DNA from: Agaricus subrufescens | Lineage: Eukaryota > Basidiomycota > Agaricomycetes > Agaricales > Agaricaceae | Assembly (NCBI GenBank): GCA_029945375.1 | Contig: CM057067.1 | Span: 868,001 to 932,000 of the forward strand | DNA: 64,000 bases | Direction: 5' to 3' | Part shown: positions 1-11,619 of the stretch, one piece after another | Position numbering within the stretch: the stretch's first letter is position 1 | Layout: each line of letters begins with the position of its first letter | The notes under the pieces: model-generated | Told to the model about the DNA's origin: nothing | What the model saw: only the letters and a program-made list of their open reading frames with translations | The model's database searches: none | Made by a program: the position numbers and the translations under genes

Positions 1-104
1 AGAAGTAACCACGAACAGGTGGTGAAATCTTTTGTCCTTTATTGCTTCGTTTCTGTTTCATGTTATTTGTCTGTAAAAACCCTGCCCGAATACAGTGGCT
101 CGGC

Positions 105-253
105 AAGGGAGGACCTCGGCTGCTCCCGTCACGAACCTACGATTATTTTCTCATGTGACGCTGGATGTTGGACTACATAAAAACTGTCGGGTTGGTACTT
201 CAACGGCCCCCTCACGCGTTGCTTCTCGCCCGTTCTGCTATAATTCGTTCAAA
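105..253 (+). repeat. Conserved upstream block of the small-protein family
   Basis: This stretch precedes copy 1 of the local gene family. It recurs, diverged, before the other copies at about 1330-1510, 7160-7323 and 9790-9987, and before the fragment at 2780-2870. Shared words include a GGCTCGGCAAG-like run, GTGACGAACCTACGATTATT and TTTCTCATGTG. Each duplication therefore carried its own putative promoter and 5' UTR. No TATA or other named element is certain. Confidence 0.6.
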
Positions 254-875
254 ATGGGCCGGCGATCTCGTGGACCTCGAATGGCTTGGTTTAGTGGCTA
301 TCGCATTTCATACGAGACGTGGTGCCAATGGGTTGAAACTTTTCCAAAACATGAACTACCGCCCGGAGCTTTGCTGCCTGATCCTCAATACCTCGACTTT
401 GTCAGTCGGGATGAATCATATTACCTTCACAGATATATATACTGGAAAGAAGGATTTCCACGGAGATATAGAAGGAAGATGCCGAGACCTCGATGTACGT
501 TCACTACTTTATCTTATTTTATTTGGGCTCACTCTCTTGTTCTCGAAGACGAAAAACTTGAGATAAATACTACTCCTATCACTGTTTTCCTTCCGGTTCG
601 ATGGGTTGCATATAGCAGCGAGGATCAAGTTATACCCAGCAAACCAGGTTACGACGCGCAGATTTGTCAAGAAATTGAGAGTGATAGAGTGCAATTCCAG
701 CACTTCATGAATTTTGTCACAGAGCAAGGAGCTCCATTGAGCGAAGATAAGGTTGAGTTTGGCTGGCAGAAGGAACTTGACCCCCACGATGACTGGAGAC
801 CCGTATGTTTTCCGCTGTGCCTGGCCTGCCTGAATACAGCTACTCATACAAGTTTATGTGTTGTTCCAGTGGTGA
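254..875 (+). CDS. Hypothetical protein, copy 1 of a local four-member family
   Basis: I do not recognise this family. The three-exon model is 254-494, 549-802 and 870-875, with GT-AG introns of 54 and 67 nt, giving 166 aa. The protein opens MGRRSRGPRMAWFSGY. It has a Tyr/Trp-rich middle (YIYWKEG), a basic RRKMPRPR stretch just before the first intron, and a conserved C-terminus ending FGWQKELDPHDDW. The last exon is only TGG-TGA, adding one Trp and the stop; the donor GTATGTT and acceptor AG|TGGTGA are kept in all four intact copies. Without the second splice the frame would run to 892 with a tail that is not conserved between copies. There is no signal peptide or membrane segment. Four copies with an open frame suggest a working protein of unknown role. 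Confidence 0.6.
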
Positions 876-1510
876 AGCAATTCAGGGTGTAACGCTATAT
901 ACATATATTGAGAACAGAATGTAGCTTTAACTCGAATTTCTTTCTCCTTTCCTTCTGGACCTGTTGAACTAAAGGATCTCATTTCCTGATCAGCTTTGAC
1001 AAAGATTATCATTGGAACGACCGGGCGTTGGTTGTGATGACCCGAAAATGCCAAGTCGATAGGTATAGCAACTTTACTCATAAGGACCGTTGGTTATAAT
1101 GGGCCCGGGTAGCAAACTATGTCTCGAACGACTCTTTTACAAAAGAGACCAGATACCGGCACCAGAAATTTTGTTTTAGCAGGAGTAATCACGAACGGAT
1201 GGTGAAATTCTTTGTCCTTTATTGCTTTGTTTCTGTTCTATCTACTTTACGTTATTTTAGTTAATATACTCCCCCTCCTTTTTTATGGAGAACCCTGTCA
1301 TTTGTCTGTAAAAACCTGGTAAAAACTCCGCCCGAACACAGTGGCTCGGCAAGGGAGGACCTTGGCTGCCATTGTGACAATCCTTCGATTATTTTCTCAT
1401 GTGACGCTGGATATTCATTGGACTACATATAAACCCTAGGAGTTAGCCACTCATACTTCAACGTTCCCCCCACACATTGCTTCTCGTCCTTTCTGCTATA
1501 ATTCTCGCAA
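876..1510. other. Intergenic, 3' flank of copy 1 and promoter block of copy 2
   Basis: No gene is seen. About 900-1200 is a 3' flank repeated at about 2160-2480, with shared words such as AAGGATCTCAT, ATCATTGGAACGAC and ACTCTTTTACAAAAGAGACC. The second half repeats the upstream block of the gene family. The arrangement is a head-to-tail tandem duplication of about 1.26 kb. Confidence 0.55.
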
Positions 1511-2131
1511 ATGGGCCGGCGATCTCGTGAACCTCGAATGGCTTGGTTTAGTGGCTATCGCATCTCATACGAAACGTGGTGCCAATGGATTGAGACTCTT
1601 CCGGAACACGAACTACCGCCCGGAGCTCCTCAGCTAGATCCTCGATACGTCGATACCGTCAGTCGCGGTGAATCATACTACCTCCACATATATATCTACT
1701 GGAAAGAAGGACTTCCACGGAAATATAGAAGGAAGATGCCGAGACCTCGATGTACGTTCGCTCTACTTTATCTTATTTTATTTTGGCTCACTCTCTTGTT
1801 GTCGAAGACGAAAAACTGGAAACGAATACTACTCCTATCACCGTTTTCCTTCCGGTTCGATGGGTTGAATACAGTAGCGAGGATCAAGTTGTACCAGGTC
1901 AACCAGGTTATGATGAGAACATTTGTCGAGAAATTGAGAGTGATAGGGTGCAATTCCAGTACTTCTTGAAATTCGTCGAGGAGCAAGGAGCTCCGTTGAG
2001 CGAAGATAAGGTTGAGTTTGGGTGGCAGAAGGAGCTTGATCCTCATGATGATTGGAGAACCGTATGTTTTCCATGTCTGGCCTGCCTGCGTATAGCTGCT
2101 CATTTGGGTTCATGCCTCCTTCCAGTGGTGA
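1511..2131 (+). CDS. Hypothetical protein, copy 2 of the local family
   Basis: Exons are 1511-1751, 1808-2061 and 2126-2131, giving 166 aa with the same intron positions and phases as copy 1. Differences are scattered substitutions, such as ETLPEHELPPGAPQLD for ETFPKHELPPGALLPD. There is no frameshift, which suggests selection on the protein. The start is the ATG of MGRRSREPRMAWFSGY, aligned in all copies. Function unknown. It lies head to tail behind copy 1. Confidence 0.6.
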
Positions 2132-2479
2132 AGCAACTCCAGGTATAATATATGTTACTATATACATTGGGAACAGAATGTAGATCTAACTCGAAAACAA
2201 CGTAAAAAGTGTTAATTCGCTTTCTCCTTCCCTTCTGGACCGCTATTGAGCTAAAGGATCTCATCCTCTGATCAGTTTTGACAAAGATAATCATTGGAAC
2301 GACTTTCAATTCCCGGGCGTTGGTTATGATGACCCGATAGGTATAACAACTTTACCCATATGGACCGCTCGTTATAATCGGTCCCGGTAGCAAACTGTTG
2401 GCTCGAACGACTCTTTTACAAAAGAGACCAGATACTGACATCAGAAATTTTGTTTCAGCAGAAGTAATCACGAACAGAT

Positions 2480-2975
2480 GGTGAAATCCTTAGGTTGAAC
2501 AAAGACAAGGTTGAGTTTGGCCGGCAGAAGGAGCTTGACCCTCACGATGACCCGAGACCCGTGTGTTTTCCACTACCAGCTCACTACCTCCATACTGATG
2601 CTTATGATTGCTCGTATTTCGTTCGTAGTGGTGAAACACACCTTGAGCATCTCCGCTCCACACTCTACCCCCGTCATAAAGCTTTTCGCCCTTTCTAATC
2701 TTACTCGTTGAAAAAATGGGCTGGCAATCCCGTGGTCCTCGATATTGATAGCCCTCTTCTTTACCTGTAAAAATCATACCTGAATACATCAGCTAGGCAT
2801 TGAAGTACGGGGAAATGCCCCGGCAATCCCCGTGACGAACCTACGATTAATTTTTCTCATGTGCAGGGCATTTGTCGGACAAAGAAGTGTACGTTTTCCA
2901 GGTCTAACCTGCGCACATACTATCGCTCATATATACTCATTTCAGTGGTGAAACAATTTCCGGTATAACTAGCTC
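2480..2975 (+). pseudogene. Broken fragments of the local small-protein family
   Basis: Positions 2486-2640 carry only the 3' part of the family gene (the EDKVEFG and QKELDPHDD region, the GT donor and the CGTAG|TGGTGA acceptor). At 2716 an isolated start, ATGGGCTGGCAATCCCG, runs straight into unrelated sequence. A further loose acceptor and stop occur near 2945. No complete frame can be built. Confidence 0.6.
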
Positions 2976-2998
2976 GTTGTAAATGAATTTGTCAACGC

Positions 2999-4277
2999 TC
3001 ATATACTACCTTCATCTTCATCATCGGTACACTCTTCGTAGTCTAGATCTTCTTCCTTATCCTCATCCTCATCCTCATCCTCATCCTCATCCTCTCCGTA
3101 GGTATGTTCTTCGTAGTCAGCCTCTTCTTCCCCTTCCGCACCATATGTATAATCTTCGTGGGTTTCCGCTTCCTTTTCCGCTTCCCCCTCGTCATTACCA
3201 GTATGCTCTTGGTATTCCAGATCATTATTGTCCTCCTCGTCATCAACATCCATGGGTGCTGGAGCGTCGTGAACAACTTGAGATTGAGCATTTTGAGTTT
3301 GAACCTCTGAAGCCTTCCTCTCCACATCCTTTGAGTCCGAGTCCGAGTCCTCATCATCCGAGTCCGAGTCCGAGTCCTCATCTCCCTCGTCTTCGGCTGG
3401 TACTAAATGCATATATGAAAGGAAATGATCCTCATCCACAGAAGTTAGTCGATCGGTTTGACAGAATATCAACATTTCATCCAAAGCTTGAACCAACCTA
3501 GGATCGAAGAGTGAAAACCACACATTCTCGTCTGGTCCCAAGCCTATTGTATCACGTTTCATCCAGCCGTCGGTTCTGACCGATACCACAGAAGCTGTGT
3601 CAGCTACAATGCCTATTCCGAGAAGGAAACGGTGGGCACGATTGCCAACTGCCCTGAGGTACTTGAACAGATTTTTTTGAGTCGCGGATTGCACCGTAGC
3701 CAAGTCTCGTAGTGTGGTGCCTTCCAGGAGGGATCCCACCTCTATGACTACCCGAATGACGTCGCATGTGAGCCCTTGGTGTTCGTAACACTGATCGATG
3801 TCAAAATCTGGATAAAACCTTTTGCCCGTGACTAAGTCATCTAAGAAGTAACAAGTCAGCGGGAGCATGGAACATGATGCATGAAGCTTGTCGTCCCACT
3901 TACTATGAGAATCAAGGGAAACACGTGGCCGCCTTTTTTTCTTCTCATCGTCTTCACTGCTGTTAAAATAAGCATCTGCTTCTGCCCCTGTGCTCCCGTT
4001 AGCGAGGCAGAACATTTGGATGCAGTCACTTACGGGTAGCTAACCGGCGCAAGAGCGCTTGAGGCTTGACAAGGAACGATTCCGTTGAAAATTTATGGCC
4101 TTGTAGATAAGCGTTGAGCGGCCCATACTGTTGAAACTGGCTCTTTGGTGGATATTCCTTCCATGAATCAAGACGAGCTTGCAACTTGGCAGGTAGGCCC
4201 ATATCGGGGTCGAAGTAAACCTCCGGACCAGCGGTTGAATGGTTTTCGCTTTCGCTTTCGGTGACTGACGAGGACAT
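2999..4277 (-). CDS. Hypothetical protein with acidic C-terminal tail
   Basis: Two exons, 4277-4034 and 3987-2999, are joined across a 46 nt intron with donor GTAAGTGA and a perfect GCTAACG branch site; phase 1 matches on both sides. The product is about 410 aa. The N-terminus is Ser/Glu-rich, then a conserved-looking body holds YFDPDMGLP, SQFQQYGPLNAYLQG and SVRTDGWMKRD. The last ~130 residues are a DS/DE-rich low-complexity tail with two KR-rich patches upstream. I recognise no domain. The start is the Met of MSSSVTESESEN; a longer frame opens at 4343. The acidic tail would suit a nuclear or chromatin protein, but that is inference. Confidence 0.55.
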
Positions 4278-4343
4278 TTCAATGACTCGAGCAGACGTAC
4301 TACACATTATATATACCGTATCTGGGGCCTTGTGGACCCACAT

Positions 4344-5181
4344 AACCTGATGAGTAAAACATCTGCAACAGAAAAATCAGGCCTATTGTGTCACTGGCCA
4401 TCCCCATGCAAGGATTGTATTGAAAAAAGTGTGGCGAACAACACAATATTCGTTAAGACGCCACAGAGAAGTCGTGATAACGCCACAGAGAAGCAACAGA
4501 GAACAAATGGGTATGTCAGGAATCTCAAAGAAGCCTGACCCTGTTCTAACCTAATTAGACACTTTCAGGAATAAGGCAGAATCATGCGGTCTGATCAGTA
4601 TGGATCAAGTCAGGCCACTTTGGTTTTCCGACATCAATTGATCATCTCTAGCATCGGTGCGAAAATGAAAAACTTGTCCACATTTGTATGTATCCAGTTT
4701 GTATACAACTTGCTCAATGCCTGAAAACTATCACTAAGCGGAGGTGTAGGAATTAAGCAGCGGGTAGTAAGCATTTTTGGCTCAGGATCCTTAAGGTAAA
4801 GGAACAGAATAGGATAGGTCACAATAAAATCTACATTTATCAGGTGTGAGAATAGATTTTCGGAGGATTTAAAGCAGTGTTGATGTGTGGACGATTTTTG
4901 TAGAAGCTATTGATGAGAATTCTTCACGTCTTGGACCGGTCCACATGGATTCTACACACAGTTGTTTGCACCTGATCATGACGTACCATTAAAGCTATAA
5001 CGCAATGGGAAGTTTTTCCGTCAAGTGCCCTCTCGTGTTACGTGATCACGCGACCGAAAGTTCAACGTTCAACGTTCAACATTGATCGGCATTTTGCGTT
5101 AACAACCCATATAAACCGTAGGGTTGCCCTCCTCGTCCAACGCTCCTCCTCACACATAACACTTGTCCTTTCTGTTATAAA
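4344..5181. other. Intergenic region with no recognised gene
   Basis: Short frames only, none with family features or good splice context. The last ~100 bp before 5182 resemble the promoter block of the neighbouring gene family only weakly, so copy 3 may have a partly different upstream region. Confidence 0.4.
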
Positions 5182-5802
5182 ATGGGCCGGCGACCTCGTG
5201 GACCGCGAATGGCTTGGTTTAGTGGCTATCGTATTTCATACGAAACGTGGTGCCAATGGGTTGAGACTTTTCCAAAACATGAACCACTGCCCGGAGCTCC
5301 GCAGCTTGATCCTCGATACATCGATACTGTCAGTCGCGGTGAATCACACTACCTCCACAGATATATATACTGGAAAGAAGGCTTCCCACGGAAATATAGA
5401 AGGAAGATGCCGAGACCTCGATGTACGTTCATTCTACTTTATCTTATTTTTGGCTCACTCTCTTGTTCTCGAAGACGAAAAACTTGAGATAAATACTACT
5501 CCTATCACTGTTTTCCTTCCGGTTCGATGGGTTGCGTATAGCAGCGAGGACCAAGTTATACCCGGCAAACCAGGTTACGACGCGCAGATTTGTCAAGAAA
5601 TTGAGAGTGACAGAGTGCAATTCCAGCACTTCATGAATTTTGTCAAAGAGCAAGGAGCTCCATTGAGCGAAGATAAGGTTGAGTTTGGCTGGCAGAAGGA
5701 ACTCGACCCCCACGATGACTGGAGACCCGTATGTTTTCCACTACCAACTCACTACCTCCATACTAATGATTTTGCTTGCTCGTATCCCATTTGCAGTGGT
5801 GA
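5182..5802 (+). CDS. Hypothetical protein, copy 3 of the local family
   Basis: Exons are 5182-5422, 5475-5728 and 5797-5802, giving 166 aa. It is very close to copy 1 in the second exon (the run from INTTPITVF to DPHDDWRP is almost unchanged) but closer to copy 2 in parts of the first exon. That mosaic pattern suggests gene conversion or unequal exchange within the family. The terminal Trp-stop micro-exon is kept. Function unknown. Confidence 0.6.
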
Positions 5803-5929
5803 AACAAATCCAGAAGTCACGATCGTTCTTCAAAAGACGCACATTATTCAAAGTTTTGTGTAGATTTTCTAGTACGAATATTGTAAAGGTACAATCGTTC
5901 CTTGTGAGATGACCCATCGATGAAGTGAT

Positions 5930-6880
5930 TCTGTGTCGAGTACTTCATGTATTCCAGAATTTTAAATAATCAGTAACATTTTCGCCACACACGGCTTCAA
6001 GTGATGACGAATCTTCTGTTCACAGGGCGCTTGCCTGAATTCATCAGAATGACGTTTTGTTATACAACCGCTTAAGACTTAAGCCCCCATGTGTTGCTGG
6101 GACCAGGGGAAAGATCGTCGATCATCGTTCACTGGGATACTAGCCTCCCAATTGACAGCCAATATAGTCTTCAGTCGAGGAATTTATGGTTGTTACTAAC
6201 CTGAGGTAATACATGGTCAGTGTATATTTAGTGTGTCGGATGTGGGTCAACTTGCCGCATGACTTTGGCTAGAGTAAGTTCGACGGACATGTCCACCCGC
6301 GTCCAACCATGCCACAGCCACAACAATAACCTTAAGTGTGCCTGAATTGTCTCTGCGCTCAGCAACCTGCCGCCGTACTGCTTCATCAAAACATAAAAAC
6401 CACTGAGGTGGGTATCTCCCAGGGTCTGCTTTCAAAGTTCTCTGCCACTAACTATCAGCCTGTCTTATGGAGATACAAGGTCACGTAAAATAAATTCCTT
6501 CTCCAAGTGTATTGTCTGGATTGCAGTTTTGCACCAGCTCAGCCGACACATCCCTCCTCAAAAACAAGGAAATTTTGAATTGAAGCTCTGAAAGCCGCTT
6601 CAAGAAGACAGAGGAAGCTGAGAGAGAGTCACGTTTAACAATTATTGATGTCGTGACTGTCTTCGTCCAATCTTTGGGTTCTCTTCGTGAGGAGAAATAT
6701 GTCTCCGAAGTGTAGGTATCTCAGGACTATGCCCACAGGACTTGCGAAGATGCCGGTATCGCACAGGGGGCAAGAATCTAATTTTGGGAAGAGACTTGAG
6801 AAGCGTTGTCAAGCGAATAACGGGTATGGTGAATGGTGGTGAGCTCTGTATTTTCGACGTCTTTGTGTATGATTAAGATC
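5930..6880. repeat. 3' flanking block, first copy of a ~0.9 kb duplication
   Basis: This non-coding flank behind copy 3 is repeated, diverged with small indels, behind copy 4 at about 8085-8790. Shared runs include AACATTTTCGCCACACAC, CACTGCTTCATCA and ATGTCTCCGAAGTGTAGGTA. With the genes it forms a tandem unit of about 2.1 kb. The short open stretch after ATGTCTCCGAAG is not preserved in the same frame in both copies, so I do not call it a gene. Confidence 0.6.
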
Positions 6881-7323
6881 CACTATCTTAAAGCACAAAC
6901 GGGGAAGGTTGCGCAATGTAACTTCATTCTTTATCTAACTGGTCGGAAGTAAGTTTGTCGGTGATTGTATACCACCTGCTGCCTCTTCATCAACCATTCT
7001 TTGCAGGGTAGATCATAATTGTTCACATCATTACAGACGCATGGTGAAACCTTTCGTCCTATATGGCTTCGTTTCTGTTCCATCTACTTTACATCAGTTT
7101 AATTATTCACCCTCACCCCCAGCCCTTTCTATCGAGGACCCTGTTAATTGTCTGTAAAAAACACGCTGGGCCGAATACGGTGTCTCGGCAAGAGAGGGCC
7201 TCGGTTGCCCCCGTGACGAACCTGCGATTATTTTTCATTCACTGCCACGGGGTTGCCCACTCCTCGTTCAACGCCTCCCCTTAACACATAGCACTTCGTC
7301 CTTTCTGTCATAATTCGTTGAAA

Positions 7324-7957
7324 ATGGGCCGGCAATCTCGTGAACGAATGGCATGGTTTAGTGGCTATCGCATTACATACGAAACGTGGTGTCAGTGGAC
7401 TGAGACTCTTCCGGACCATGAACCACCGCCCGGAACTTTGCAGCCTGACCCTCGATACCTCGACCTTGTCAGTCGCGGTGAAGCATACTACCTCCACTTG
7501 TATATATACTGGAAAGAAGCACTTCCACGGAAATATAGGAGGAAGATGCCGAGACCTCGATGTACGTTCGCTCTACTCTATCTTGATATTTTATTTGGCG
7601 CCCTTAATTCAGCTGTCTTGTTCTCGAAGACGAAAAGGTTGAGATCAATACTACTCCTATCACTGTTTTCCTTCCGGTTCGATGGGTTGAATATAGCGGT
7701 GAGGATCAAGTTATACCAGGCACCCCAGGCTACGACCAGAATATATGCCGAGAACTCGAGAGTGATAGGATGCAATTTCAGTACTTCATGAATTTTGTCA
7801 AAGAGCAAGGAGCTCCGTTGAACGAAGACAAGGTTGAGTTTGGCTGGCAGAAGGAGCTTGACCCTCACGATGACTGGAGACCCGTATGTTTTTTGCTACC
7901 AGCTCACTACCTTCATAGTAATGCTTATCGTTGCTCGTATCTCGTTTGCAGTGGTGA
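7324..7957 (+). CDS. Hypothetical protein, copy 4 of the local family
   Basis: Exons are 7324-7561, 7630-7883 and 7952-7957, giving 165 aa. It lacks one codon in the N-terminal basic stretch relative to the other copies (MGRQSRERMAWFSGYR). Its first intron is longer (68 nt) because of an insertion that leaves donor, acceptor and phase intact. The C-terminal exon is highly conserved (NEDKVEFGWQKELDPHDDW). Function unknown. Confidence 0.6.
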
Positions 7958-8084
7958 AACAAACATAGAAGTCACGATTGTTCTTCGAAAGACGCACACT
8001 ATTCAAAACTTGTGTAAACTTTCTAGTATGGATACTGCGAAGACTCAATTGTTCCCTGTGAGATGACCCGTCGATGATATGATT

Positions 8085-8990
8085 CTGTGTCAAGTACTTC
8101 CAAATTTTGAAGAATCAGTAACATTTTCGCCACACACGACACGGCCTCTTACTCTGACGAGACCTCTGCTAGCAGAGAACTTGTGTGAAATCATCAGAGT
8201 GACGTTTCGTTTGATGCAACCACTTAGGACTTAGGCCCCGCCACAATAATAATCTTAAGTGTCCCTGAAAGTGTTGCTACACTTAATAACCTGCCGCCAC
8301 ACTGCTTCATCAGAACCACTGAAGCGAGTCTCTCCCAAGGTTTCACTTTCAAAATTGTCTGTGCGCCATAAGCAGACCATCTTCTAGCTATCAGCCCGGC
8401 TAACGGATATACGAGATCGCGTGAAATAAATTATTCCTCCAAGTGTATTGTCTGAATTGCAGTTTTACGCCAGCTCAGCCCACACATCCCTCTTCAAGAA
8501 GAAAGAAAATTTGGATAGAGGTTCTCAAAGCCGCTGCAAGAAGACTGAGGAATTTGCGAGAGACCACGTGTAGCATTTTTTAATGTCATGACTGTCTTCG
8601 TCCGATCTTTGGGTTCTCTCCGTGAAGAAAAATATGTCTCCGAAGTGTAGGTATCTCAGGACTATGCCCATAGAGTTTGAGAATATTCCAGTATCGCACA
8701 GGAAGCAGAATTTAATTTTGGGAAGAGAGTTGAGAAGTGGTTTCAAGCGAATCACAGGTATGGTGAATGGTGGTGAGCCCCGTATTTTCGACGTCTGTGT
8801 ATCCCAGTGGACATATGTTACGTGTAAGTGACAAAGAAACGTCATCATACAGCACCGAGAGCAACCTAGGTGTATTAGAGATCGTCATCGCTGTTGAAGA
8901 ATGCGGACCCGGAGCACTGTTGAAAGAATTTCGCGATGAGTCTTTGGATGCACAGCATTCAATGGTGAGTCTCAAATAGTGCAAGAGGAA
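8085..8990. repeat. 3' flanking block, second copy of the ~0.9 kb duplication
   Basis: Homologous to 5930-6880. This copy has a longer open stretch on the plus strand, 8622-8831, followed by a GTAAGTGA donor-like site and an open run to 8979. The first copy is interrupted in this stretch, so it may be a decayed coding remnant. I would not call a gene without transcripts. Confidence 0.4.
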
Positions 8991-9149
8991 TGACTCGCAT
9001 TTAAGGAAATTCCAGATCGCCTTAAAATGAGATCAGAAGTTCTTATGGATCGAGTGCGAAAGGGTTCACAGTACTTGAAACTTGAAGTGACACCACAGCG
9101 GCGACCATGCAAAGTTCAATCGTGTTAGTTCGGAAATAGGGCTACAGCA

Positions 9150-9760
9150 AAGGTAAGGAATCCGCGCGCGGACGCGGATTGATGCGTGTGTGATGTAGAC
9201 TTGATACGGAATAATAGTGATAAGAGGTGGACATGGACTACGTATTGGAAGGGGGTATGATTGTGTAGAATGGATATTGTTATGGGTAGAAAAAGTGCAA
9301 TGGTATTGAAATTTTCAACGCACAAGGTGGCTTGTGGTAATGCAGAATCTCAGGTATTAAGGCATGATGCGGCTGGACGCGGGCTAGTGCGGACCAATGA
9401 GGGCCGACGCGGACATCATGCGGACACTACATACACGGACACCTCCTTCTAATCTTCTTGACACTAATAGAACAAAAACATCATAACTAATGTAACAAGT
9501 ATTATGATATGTCTAAAAAAAAAATTAACAAATCGGAAGAGATACAAAGTATCGTATGGCTATATAGAGGCGGGTTGGACGCATTGAAGGGGCCTGATGC
9601 AGACCCAACGCACACTGGATGATGTAGAAAGCATCCGCGTGGGTGCCCGCATTCTTCTGCGAGCCCTTCGGCATTCCATACAAAAACTGCATACAAACAC
9701 CGTACTTGAGCATCTTCGTCCGACACTCTACCTCCAGCACAAAGCTCTCCGCGCTTTCTG
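9150..9760. repeat. Cluster of GCGGA / TGCGGAC motifs
   Basis: Short GCGGA-type words and their complement TCCGC occur many times in ~500 bp, for example in 9165-9185, 9365-9440 and 9570-9640, in otherwise AT-rich non-coding sequence. Dense short subterminal motifs are typical of non-autonomous DNA transposons, but I found no convincing terminal inverted repeats or target duplication. Confidence 0.35.
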
Positions 9761-9987
9761 ATCTAAGTGGTTAAAAAAGCGCTGTTCTTCGCCTGTAGAA
9801 CTCACTTCCAAATACATTAGCTAGGTAAGTGTGGGGAAAGGTCTCGGCTGCCCTGTGACGAAACTACGATAATCTTTTCCCGCATGCAGGTCATTCGTTG
9901 GATAACATATGGGCTGGGCCCCCCTTTAGTAGCTCAACGCACCCCCTCACACATAGCTCTTCGCCCTGTTTGCTAAAATTCTTTAAC

Positions 9988-10520
9988 ATGGAATGGCGAT
10001 CTCATGGACCTCAAATAATCTGGTTTAGAGGCTATCGCGTCTCGTACGAAGCATGGTGCTAGTGGACTGCAACTCTTCTGGTATATGAACCACCACCCGA
10101 ACATTTGCAGCCTGATTATCAACACTTCGACTTTGACACTCGTGGTGAGAAGCACTTCCTCTGTTCATATATAGACTGGGAAGAAAGACTTCCGCGGAGA
10201 TACAGAGGAAGATGCCGAGACCTCGATGTACGGGGTTTGCTCTATCTTATTTTCTTTGGTCCCCTTAGCTCTACCCTCTTGTTTTCGAAGATGAAAAGGT
10301 TGGAAATTAATACTACTCCTATCTCCGTCTTCCCTATGTTCGATAGATAGACTATAACAGGGAGGATCAAGTCATACCAGGCCAATCAGGTTACAGCGAG
10401 AAGAAGATCTGTCAAGGAACCGAGAATGATGGGACGCAATTCTAGTACTTCTTGAAATTTGACGAGGAGCAAGGAACTCCACCCTCACGATGACTGGAGG
10501 AGCATACATTTCTACTACCA
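9988..10520 (+). pseudogene. Decayed copy 5 of the local small-protein family
   Basis: The start (ATGGAATGGCGATCTCATGG), the SYEAW region and the RGRCRDLDV/intron region are recognisable. An in-frame TAG interrupts at about 10050, where the other copies have CQW. The second exon carries further stops and a deletion, and the C-terminal HDDW region survives only near 10485-10500. The upstream promoter-like block is still present. Confidence 0.65.
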
Positions 10521-11060
10521 ACTCAATACCTCTATACTGCCGCTTATAATCACTCGAACTCTTAAGTCACGATCGTTCCTCGAAAGACGCTTATCATACG
10601 AGAAACAGTTTATCCTTCCTAGTACGAGTCTATAGAGCCACGGTTGTTCCGTGTGAAGGGATCCATTGTCGCATTGTTCATGTATCATGTACCCGGTGTT
10701 GTCCTGCACTTCAAAAAATAAATTATGTTTTTCGCCATTCTTGGTTTCCTACCCCGACGAGCTCCGTTGCCTTATGAGCCTACGACAAATCATCAGCCTG
10801 ATGTTGATTGTTGCTCCAAGTGGGAACAGACCCTCAGGTCCTAAGATCTGTTCCTAATGATTTCCGTGTATTCGGAGCTAACTATCATTAGCCTGGCAAA
10901 GGTGAGTACCCCTTGACATGTTATTCTGCATGCCGCTAGATCGCCACACACTGCTCATAACACATCATTCGTACAGAAGATAACAATACAACGTTAATAA
11001 AGATAGTCACGTTCAAAAGTGCTGTGGGCCCAATTCGAGGACCGAATTCAAGGAACATAA
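10521..11060. other. Intergenic, no gene recognised
   Basis: This is the degenerate 3' flank of pseudogene copy 5, followed by AT-rich sequence leading to the convergent Con-6 gene. I see no supported feature. Confidence 0.4.
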
Positions 11061-11434
11061 TTAGAATTTATTCGGGTCAATGCCTCGCTCCTGTAATTCT
11101 TTTTCGGCGTGTCGCTTAGCAGAATCAGACACATGGGGATCTAGTAAATATTAGTTTATTCGGAATTAATCATATAAAGGGAAGCTCGTACTCTTCAAAG
11201 TAGCCTTGTATCCTCCAATCACATTGCCCTGATTTTTGGCTTCGTTGTAAATGCCGTGGGAAGCATGTTCAGTTTGTTGTGGGACTTCATGAATGACAGA
11301 CTCGAGGTCATGAATGCCCATTTTTTGCAACTCTTTCCATGCGTGGTCCTTTGCTTCCTGTGAGACATTTGGGTTGTGGATTGTCGCCTTGTAACCCGCG
11401 GCGACGTGTTCTGGATCTTTTGCCAGGTGAATAT
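11061..11434 (-). CDS. Con-6 family protein (conidiation-specific protein 6 like), 5' end unresolved
   Basis: Two Con-6 repeats are clear. The first is AAGYKATIHNPNVSQEAKDHA. The second is split by a 51 nt intron (11191-11141, donor GTACGA, ACTAAT branch site, acceptor TAG) and reads GGYKATLK + NPHVSDSAKRHAEKEL. The protein ends RGIDPNKF at 11061. Exons given are from about 11434 to 11192 and 11140 to 11061. The 5' exon and true Met are not resolved: the frame stays open upstream to 11597 through a hydrophobic, intron-like stretch. Con-6 proteins are small, hydrophilic proteins linked to spore formation and stress in fungi; their molecular role is not well defined. Confidence 0.8.
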
Positions 11435-11619
11435 CTACAAAAACGAATGAGAATGTTTTGAGAATCAATGAGACCACAGTGATAACTTTCCAGACATGAT
11501 ATGAAGCAACAATATACGATATAATGAGTCCTAATTGCATTGAGAGTCCCATTGTTATATATGGTCGTTGCACGCCGCACGTCATTATGACGCCCAAAAA
11601 GTCTGACTACCTATGGCTA

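Noticed and set aside
2983..3501. Plus-strand His/Pro-rich open frame
   Set aside because: It is the antisense shadow of the acidic Asp/Glu tail of the minus-strand gene at 2999-4277.
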